Shown here in pieces: positions 29,407 through 34,316 of a stretch of 34,316 nt of DNA. The stretch comes from Thermoleophilia bacterium (lineage in GTDB: Bacteria; Actinomycetota; Thermoleophilia; Solirubrobacterales; 70-9). Both the position numbers and the translations under genes were made by a program. The stretch lies in assembly GCA_016649905.1 (NCBI GenBank), contig JAENWU010000015.1, positions 1 to 34,316 of the forward strand, in the 5' to 3' direction. Numbering within the stretch: the stretch's first letter is position 1; every line of letters begins with the position of its first letter. Under the pieces are notes generated by a model that saw only the letters and a list, made by a program, of their open reading frames with translations, was not told the DNA's origin and did not search any database.

Positions 29407-30654
29407 ATGGGGAAAGTCGTCGATATCGAGTCAAAACCGCGCCGTCGGACGCGCCGCAAAAAGCCGTCTAAGACGGCGCTGGTGCTCGGCGGCGGCGGCT
29501 TCACCGGCGGCGTCTACGAGATCGGCGCCCTGCGCGCGCTCGACCTGCTGGCGGTCAACAGCACGGTCAATAACTTCGACGTTTACGTCGGCACCAGCGC
29601 CGGCTCCTTTGTCGCCTCGATGCTCTGCAACGGCGTCACTCCGGATGAGATGATGCAGGTGCTGAACTCCCGCGTCCCCTCCGAGCTCGAGGACCTCGAC
29701 CTCGACAAGGTGCTGAAGCCCAACTACCTCGGGTTTGCCCAGAAAGCGCTGGCGCTGCCGCTGAGGACGCTGGAGCTGGTCCGGGCGCTGGCGCGGATCG
29801 GCGAGATCTCGGCGATCGACATCGGCGTCGGTCTGGCTGAGGCGCTGCCGACCGGCCTCTACTCGGGCTCCGGCCTGGCCGACTACGTCGCCGAGGTGCT
29901 CAGCGATGGCGGCCGGGTCAACGACTTCCGCCTGCTCGATCGTGAGCTCTACCTGACCTCCACCGACCTCGACACCTGCGAGCGGATCGTCTTCGGCGAG
30001 GACGGCTGGCAGGACGTGCCGATCTCCAAGGCGGTGCAGTGCTCGACGGCGCTGCCGATCGTCTACAAACCGGTCGAGCTGAAGGGCCGGCATCTGGTCG
30101 ACGGCGGCATCCGCTCGACCACCAACGTCGACATCGCGGTCGAAAAGGGCGCCAAATTCATCATCGTCGTCAACCCTCTGGTCCCTTACGTCAACGACTT
30201 CGAGAAGACGATCCCGACTGTCTTCGGGACCCGCGTGCGCCGCGTCTCCGACATGGGGCTGCCGGCGATCGCCAACCAGACCTTCCGCCTGATCGCCCAC
30301 CAGCGCCTGCACCAGGCGGTCGACATGTGGCAGGAGAAGTACCCGGGCGTCGACATCATTCTGATCGAGCCCGAGCCGACCGACGAGCTGATGTTCGGCA
30401 CGCCGATCATGGACTACTCGCGGCGCCTGAAAATCGCCCGCCACGGTTTCGAATCGGTCACCGCCACCCTGGCCAAGGACTACGAGCGCTTCGAGGAGAT
30501 CGCCGGCCGCCACGGCCTCGAAATCTCCGGCAGTCGCGTTCGCAGGGTCGTTGAGCGCGCCGCCGAGGTCGAGCCCGAGCAGGTTTCCGCGTGGAAACGC
30601 GTCCTCGAGCAGACGACCTCCGTGCTGCTGCGGCAGTCTGGCGAGGCTTCTTAG
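29407..30654 (+). CDS. Patatin-like phospholipase
   Basis: The family hydrolyses acyl chains of phospholipids or other lipids with a Ser-Asp dyad. The 415 residues have a basic N terminus (10-22), the oxyanion loop GGGGFTGG (28-35), the nucleophile elbow G62-T-S64-A-G66, and the catalytic Asp232 in VDGGI. A DUF3336-like or surface-antigen domain is not seen; the C-terminal part is helical and unassigned. The ATG at 29407 is my choice. A TTG at 29395 is possible. GATAAT at 29390-29395 may be a -10 box that leaves almost no leader. Confidence 0.9.
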   Translation: MGKVVDIESKPRRRTRRKKPSKTALVLGGGGFTGGVYEIGALRALDLLAVNSTVNNFDVYVGTSAGSFVASMLCNGVTPDEMMQVLNSRVPSELEDLDLDKVLKPNYLGFAQKALALPLRTLELVRALARIGEISAIDIGVGLAEALPTGLYSGSGLADYVAEVLSDGGRVNDFRLLDRELYLTSTDLDTCERIVFGEDGWQDVPISKAVQCSTALPIVYKPVELKGRHLVDGGIRSTTNVDIAVEKGAKFIIVVNPLVPYVNDFEKTIPTVFGTRVRRVSDMGLPAIANQTFRLIAHQRLHQAVDMWQEKYPGVDIILIEPEPTDELMFGTPIMDYSRRLKIARHGFESVTATLAKDYERFEEIAGRHGLEISGSRVRRVVERAAEVEPEQVSAWKRVLEQTTSVLLRQSGEAS

Positions 30655-30660
30655 TTCGAC

Positions 30661-30769
30661 GGGTGGGGTGTCCCCGCCGCTTGCTGGATTTTTCGCCCCG
30701 TCCCTCGCCCATCTCTCGAGGACGGGCGAGCGAAAAATTAACGCCGCGCGCTCTGGGGACACCCCACCC
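30661..30769 (+). repeat. Long inverted-repeat element, family 1, copy 3 (forward)
   Basis: The arms are GGGTGGGGTGTCCCC (30661-30675) and its perfect complement (30755-30769). The interior repeats the family core with CTTGCTGGATTTTTCGCCCC and GCGAAAAATTAACGCCGCGC. It is 109 bp long, starts 6 bp after the patatin stop, and is in the same orientation as copy 1. The 107-bp spacer to copy 4 (30770-30876) contains a small hairpin, GCCTC-G-GGC-AAA-GCC-G-GAGGC, and nothing else that I recognise. Confidence 0.85.
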
Positions 30770-30876
30770 CTCCACACCAGCCGTCGCCCAGAATCTCAGC
30801 AGCCTCGGGCAAAGCCGGAGGCGACAAGAGGGGCCCGTGGCGTTTCCAGCTGGCTCCTAGAGGAGTGGAGACGATC

Positions 30877-30994
30877 GGCGGGAGCTGGGTGCCCCTGGAG
30901 CGCGCGGCGTCCATTTTTCGCTTGTGCCTTTGCGAGAGATGGCGAGGGAGCGGGCGAAAAATCCAGCAAGCGGAAGGGGCACCCAGCTCCCGCC
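30877..30994 (-). repeat. Long inverted-repeat element, family 1, copy 4 (reverse)
   Basis: The perfect 20-bp arms are GGCGGGAGCTGGGTGCCCCT (30877-30896) and its complement (30975-30994). On the reverse strand the interior reads CGCTTGCTGGATTTTTCGCC, then a variable loop, then GCGAAAAATGGACGCCGCGC. It is 118 bp long, like copies 1 and 2. It ends 6 bp before the stop codon of the convergent acyl-CoA ligase gene. Confidence 0.85.
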
Positions 30995-31000
30995 CCTCGC

Positions 31001-32785
31001 CTACGCTGCGTAGAGCTGCTCGATCTCGCTCTCGTGCTTTTGCGTGACCACGGCGCGTTTGACCTTGAGCGTGGGCGTCAGCTCGCCCGTCTCCTGCGAG
31101 AGGTCGTGGGGGAGGATCGCGATCTTCTTGACCTGCTCGACCCGGGCGAAGTTCTGGTTGATCTTCTCGACGTGGGCGTCGATCGAGGCCTTGACGTCGG
31201 CGTTGGTGGCGAGCTCGGCGGGGTCCTCGGCCAGGTCGTGCTCTTTGGCGTAGGCGATCGCTTCTTCGGGGTCGAGGGTGACGAGGGCGACCAGGTAAGG
31301 GCGGCGGTCGCCGACGACCACGCACTGGGAGACCAGCGGGTGCTGCTTGATTTCGGCCTCGAGGTTGGCCGGGGTGATGTTCTTGCCTCCGGCGGTGATG
31401 ATGATGTCCTTTTTGCGGCCGGTGATCTTGATGAAGCCGTCGGAATCGATCTCGCCGAGGTCGCCGGTGCGCAGCCAGCCGTCGACGATCGTCTCCCGGG
31501 TCGCCTCCTCGTTCTTGTGGTACCCCTGGAAGACGTTGGCGCCCTTGACGAGGATCTCGCCGTCCCCGGCGATCTTCACCTCGCAGCCGGGGAAGGGTTT
31601 GCCGATCGTGCCGACCTTGAAGTCGTCAGGGGTGGAGATCGTCGCCGCGGTCGAGGTCTCGGTCATGCCCCAGCCCTCGAGCACGAGCACCCCGGCGGCG
31701 TCGAAGAAGCGCAGGATCTCCGGGTTGATCGGCGCCGCGCCGGAGACGGCGAGGCGCAGGTTGCCGCCGAAGAGATTGCGGATTTTCGACAGCACCTGCT
31801 TGTCGGCGAAGGCGTATTTGCGCTGCAGCAGGAAGCCTGGCTTGCGGCCGTTGCGTTCGACTTCGTGCATCTTCGCGCCGACCTTGATCGACCAGTCGAA
31901 GATCGCTTTTTTCAGGCCGCCGGCTTTTTCCATGCCGCTGGTGGCGGCGGTGTAGATCTTCTCGAAGATCCGCGGCACCGAGGGGAAGTAGGTCGGTTTC
32001 AGTTCGGCCAGGTTTGGCAGGATCTTCAGCGGGTCCCGCTCCCAGTAAGCGATCGTCGAACCGAGGTCGAAGCTGCCCAGCTGGATCAGCAGGGCGAAGG
32101 AGTGGGCCAGCGGCAGGTAGAGGTAGCTGACGTCTTCGGGCTCGATCACGCTGGTCGAAGCGACCATGTCGAGCATCGCCCGGTAGTTGCCGTGGCTGAT
32201 CACGCAGCCCTTCGGCGGCCCGGTCGTCCCGGACGTGTAGATGAACGTGCAGATGTCCTGCGGAGTCACCGCCGTGTAGCGCTGCTCCCAGACCGAGGGG
32301 TCGACGCCGGCGCCCTTGGCGGCCAGCTCCTCCATCGAGATCGCTTCCGGGTCGCTGCCCGTCATCAGCACGATCTGCTCCAACTTCGGCAGCTGCGAGC
32401 GCACCTGGCGGACCTTCTCCAGCTGTTCGGCGTCCTCGACGACGACGACCTTGGCGTCGGAGTTGTCGAGGACGTAGCGGCACTCCTCGGGGGAATTGGT
32501 CTGGTAGATCGGCACCACGGTGGCGCCGATCGCCAGCGCCGCGAAGTCGAAATAGGTCCACTCGGGCCGCGTGTTGCCGAGGATCGAGACCCGGTCGCCC
32601 TTGGCGATCCCGAGCTCGGTCAGGCCCAGCGCCAGCGGCCGGACGATCTCCAGGACCTCGGAGAAACTGCGGCTGATCCACTGCTCGCCGTCCTTGTAGC
32701 GCACGGCCGGACGGTCGCCGTAGATCTCCGCCGCTCGTTGCAGCAAGTCAGCGAGCGTCTTGGAATTGGTCCCCCTCCCCTCCAT
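31001..32785 (-). CDS. Long-chain fatty acid-CoA ligase (AMP-forming)
   Basis: The enzyme activates fatty acids to acyl-CoA through an acyl-adenylate. The 594 residues hold the ANL-superfamily motifs: the P-loop YTSGTTGPPKG (183-193), EGWGMTE (370-376), GWLRTGD (436-442) and GRKKD (456-460). The catalytic-lysine region of the C-terminal domain is also present. It is closest in feel to the FadD15/long-chain group common in Actinobacteria, but substrate length cannot be inferred. The ATG at 32785 lies 15 bp after the stop of a small upstream gene on the same strand and has no ribosome binding site, so coupling or a leaderless start is likely. Confidence 0.93.
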   Translation of the reverse strand: MEGRGTNSKTLADLLQRAAEIYGDRPAVRYKDGEQWISRSFSEVLEIVRPLALGLTELGIAKGDRVSILGNTRPEWTYFDFAALAIGATVVPIYQTNSPEECRYVLDNSDAKVVVVEDAEQLEKVRQVRSQLPKLEQIVLMTGSDPEAISMEELAAKGAGVDPSVWEQRYTAVTPQDICTFIYTSGTTGPPKGCVISHGNYRAMLDMVASTSVIEPEDVSYLYLPLAHSFALLIQLGSFDLGSTIAYWERDPLKILPNLAELKPTYFPSVPRIFEKIYTAATSGMEKAGGLKKAIFDWSIKVGAKMHEVERNGRKPGFLLQRKYAFADKQVLSKIRNLFGGNLRLAVSGAAPINPEILRFFDAAGVLVLEGWGMTETSTAATISTPDDFKVGTIGKPFPGCEVKIAGDGEILVKGANVFQGYHKNEEATRETIVDGWLRTGDLGEIDSDGFIKITGRKKDIIITAGGKNITPANLEAEIKQHPLVSQCVVVGDRRPYLVALVTLDPEEAIAYAKEHDLAEDPAELATNADVKASIDAHVEKINQNFARVEQVKKIAILPHDLSQETGELTPTLKVKRAVVTQKHESEIEQLYAA

Positions 32786-32793
32786 CTGGGGGG

Positions 32794-32799
32794 AGTCTA
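32794..32799 (-). promoter_or_regulatory. Candidate internal -10 box for the acyl-CoA ligase
   Basis: TAGACT on the reverse strand ends 8 nt before the ligase ATG. It could support a leaderless internal transcript within the two-gene unit. No -35 is visible. Confidence 0.25.
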
Positions 32800-32800
32800 G

Positions 32801-32992
32801 TTAGTGGCGGGGCTCCAGGTCAGCCTGACGCGTCTTGATGGCGCCGAGGTTGCGCAGCGAGCTTTCGAAGAGGGTCCTGTCGATGCGACCGTGGAAGATC
32901 GGGACACTCATCGCGACGCATCTTCCGATCACCTCCTGCTGGTCCATCTTCAGCTGGTCGGCGAGCTCGCTGGGCGTCAGGTGATTGGCCAT
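32801..32992 (-). CDS. Small HTH-like hypothetical protein
   Basis: The 63-residue protein starts at an ATG (32992) preceded by GGGAGGG at good spacing. The sequence LTPSELADQLKMDQQEVIGRC followed by AMSVPIFHGRIDRTLFESSL (two short stretches) resembles a small winged or MerR-like helix-turn-helix, or the IF2 N-terminal helical module. I do not recognise the family. A near-consensus promoter lies 36 bp upstream. It is 15 bp upstream of the acyl-CoA ligase gene and could regulate it. Confidence 0.7.
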   Translation of the reverse strand: MANHLTPSELADQLKMDQQEVIGRCVAMSVPIFHGRIDRTLFESSLRNLGAIKTRQADLEPRH

Positions 32993-33028
32993 CTAGACCC
33001 TCCCGAATCGTTGAAAGTAGGTAGTCCA

Positions 33029-33056
33029 TATTTATCGCTGACCGCGGACGTGTCAA
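33029..33056 (-). promoter_or_regulatory. Sigma70-type promoter for the small HTH gene and acyl-CoA ligase
   Basis: On the reverse strand a perfect TTGACA (33056-33051) is followed after 16 bp by TAAATA (33034-33029). The 112-bp region 32993-33104 is AT-richer than its surroundings. It is the only clear -35/-10 pair I found in the window and points toward the small gene starting at 32992. Confidence 0.6.
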
Positions 33057-33100
33057 CCGCTTTTTGCGGACCCTGCGGGATGCCCGCGGCCGCCGCTCAC

Positions 33101-33106
33101 GATAAT
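33101..33106 (+). promoter_or_regulatory. Candidate -10 box for the thioredoxin-fold gene (leaderless)
   Basis: GATAAT ends exactly 7 nt before the ATG at 33114. This matches the arrangement at surE. It also overlaps the alternative ATG at 33105 and so argues for the downstream start. Confidence 0.35.
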
Positions 33107-33113
33107 GCAGGAG

Positions 33114-33851
33114 ATGTCTGAAGCCAACGCCGAAGTCGCCGTCAAGCCGATCCCGCGCCGCGGTCGCCTCTGGGTGATCGCCGTGCTCGCGGTGTTTCTC
33201 TTCGGCCTCGGCTACCTGGTCGTCGAAATCGCGACCGTCGAGCCGGGCAACGACGTCGTCCGCATCGAAGGCGTCTCCGACGCGCAGCGACTCTTCGGCG
33301 GGGTGCCGCAGGAAGGTGACCGGCTCGGCTCCTCCGATGCCCCGGTCGCGATCCAGATCTTCAACGACCTGCAGTGCGCCGACTGCCGCCAGGACTTCCT
33401 CGGCACGATCCCGACCCTGGCCGAAGACTACGCCCGCCCCGGCGACGTGCAGCTGCTCTACCGCCACTACTCGAACAGCGAGAACGTCCAGCAGCTCGGC
33501 TTCTTCGGCGCCGAGGCGGCGGCCGAACAGGGCTACGGCTGGAACTACACCTACCTCTTCTTCCGCAACCAGGGGGAGGCCCAGCACTTCGGCGTCAACC
33601 AGGACTTCCTCGACTCGGTCGCCAGCGGCGTCGAAAAACTCGACGGGCCCGAATGGGAGGCGGCGCTGGAACAGAATGGTGGCCCCGACGGCCTGATCGC
33701 TCGCCGGCTCGAAGGCTACGAGGAACTCGGCCAGGACCTCGGGATCCGTGTCCGCCAGGCGGCGATCGTCAGCGGCCCCAACGGCACGATCACGCTCCAG
33801 GACGGTCCGAAGCTGAGCGAAATCGAGAAAGCGATCGCCGAAGTCGAATAG
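33114..33851 (+). CDS. Membrane-anchored DsbA-like thioredoxin-fold protein
   Basis: The 245-residue protein has one N-terminal membrane segment (about 18-38, LWVIAVLAVFLFGLGYLVV) and an extracytoplasmic thioredoxin_4/DsbA-like domain. The redox motif is C88-A-D-C91 in NDLQCADCRQDF. The helical insert with LLYRHY and the final strand with LGIRVRQAAIVSGPNGT are recognisable. Oddly, the cis-proline normally found in this last element (TPT-like) is replaced by QAA, which may alter substrate handling. The ATG at 33105 is an alternative start. It converges with the hydrolase gene 22 bp away. Confidence 0.82.
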   Translation: MSEANAEVAVKPIPRRGRLWVIAVLAVFLFGLGYLVVEIATVEPGNDVVRIEGVSDAQRLFGGVPQEGDRLGSSDAPVAIQIFNDLQCADCRQDFLGTIPTLAEDYARPGDVQLLYRHYSNSENVQQLGFFGAEAAAEQGYGWNYTYLFFRNQGEAQHFGVNQDFLDSVASGVEKLDGPEWEAALEQNGGPDGLIARRLEGYEELGQDLGIRVRQAAIVSGPNGTITLQDGPKLSEIEKAIAEVE

Positions 33852-33873
33852 CCGCCGCGCTCGGGGACCGCGC

Positions 33874-34316
33874 TCAGGCAGGGCGCGCCGAGCCGTCCGG
33901 CAAGCGCTGCTCGATCACCGCTCCCCACTCGGAATCGTCGATCCGGGTCGGCTCCGTCGTCGCCAGGAAGTCGCGCAGAACCTCGGCCAGGCCCTCGGGA
34001 TCTTCGAGGTTGGGAAAGTGGGCGGCCCGGGGGAGGGTCTCGAAGCGGCAGTTGGGGATCGCGCGCGCTGCTTCGACACCGTGCTTGATCGGGATCGTGC
34101 GGTCGCGCTCGCCCCAGACGATCAGCGTCGACATGTCGCCGAGCAGGTAGAGGCGGTCACGGGCGCTGACCCGCTGGCCGTGGATGTCGATGACCGCGCG
34201 CAGGGTCTGGAGGAAGGCCTGCTGTGAGCCGGTTCCCTGCAGCGGTCCAAGTGCCCGCGCGACCGCCTGCAGGTAGACGCCGCCGGCGTTGCCGCGCGAG
34301 CGCAGGCGCTCGCCGC
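33874..34316 (-). CDS. Alpha/beta hydrolase, C-terminal part (cut by window end)
   Basis: The reverse-strand frame is open from the window edge at 34316 to a TGA at 33874-33876. The visible 147 or so residues include the cap-region helices (GNAGGVYLQAVARALGPLQG), then TLIVWGERDRTIPIKHG with the acid residue Asp, and AAHFPNLEDPEGLAEVLRDF with the catalytic His. This is the C-terminal half of an alpha/beta hydrolase similar to epoxide-hydrolase or haloalkane-dehalogenase-like enzymes. The nucleophile lies outside the window, so substrate cannot be stated. An internal ATG at 34134 is not the start. Confidence 0.85.
   Translation of the reverse strand, partial: GERLRSRGNAGGVYLQAVARALGPLQGTGSQQAFLQTLRAVIDIHGQRVSARDRLYLLGDMSTLIVWGERDRTIPIKHGVEAARAIPNCRFETLPRAAHFPNLEDPEGLAEVLRDFLATTEPTRIDDSEWGAVIEQRLPDGSARPA

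Overview
The window is a high-GC contig end carrying the translation-machinery 'superoperon' of an actinobacterium-like organism. The very high third-position GC, the zinc-type uS14 and four-cysteine uS4, the actinobacterial-style gene order and several apparently leaderless genes fit Actinobacteria. A Thermoleophilia/Solirubrobacterales-like lineage is my best guess, from memory only. The first 23 bases are not genomic: they are the end of an Illumina Nextera read-1 adapter including the Tn5 mosaic end, so the contig probably comes from a draft or metagenome assembly.

Layout. 24-347: leader region with a hairpin plus T-tract. 348-3788: fusA-tuf, without rpsL/rpsG directly upstream. 3789-3962: three consecutive GC hairpins. 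3963-15545: S10 and spc operons (rpsJ, rplC, rplD, rplW, rplB, rpsS, rplV, rpsC, rplP, rpmC, rpsQ, rplN, rplX, rplE, rpsN, rpsH, rplF, rplR, rpsE, rpmD, rplO, secY), mostly joined by 1-8 nt overlaps. 15692-17141: adk-map. 17142-21541: a 4.4 kb segment where infA would be expected, holding paired inverted repeats, a secreted penicillin-acylase-family enzyme, fused remnants of a DUF4396 gene and a copper-ATPase gene, and an O-methyltransferase. 21542-24464: alpha operon (rpmJ, rpsM, rpsK, rpsD, rpoA, rplQ). 24466-34316: truA (reverse), surE-ligA, a D-Ala-D-Ala carboxypeptidase (reverse), a patatin-like lipase, a second pair of inverted repeats, a small HTH-like gene plus long-chain acyl-CoA ligase (reverse), a membrane-anchored thioredoxin-fold protein, and a partial alpha/beta hydrolase (reverse).

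The most interesting signals are two families of structured non-coding repeats. Family 1 has four copies in two inverted pairs (17165-17282 with 17442-17559; 30661-30769 with 30877-30994). Each copy is a 109-118 bp long-armed inverted repeat whose arms are copy-specific yet self-complementary, around a conserved core. Family 2 has two copies inside the ribosomal operon (8381-8488 after rpsC; 15549-15669 after secY). They share blocks at both ends and have 8-bp terminal arms that differ between copies but pair within each copy. Both look maintained for folding.

Other signals: low-complexity charged extensions on uL22, uS3, uS17, uL5 and uS5; a 12-codon micro-ORF bridging rplR and rpsE; a sharply bounded patch of different codon use inside ligA; and -10-like hexamers 6-8 nt upstream of several start codons.
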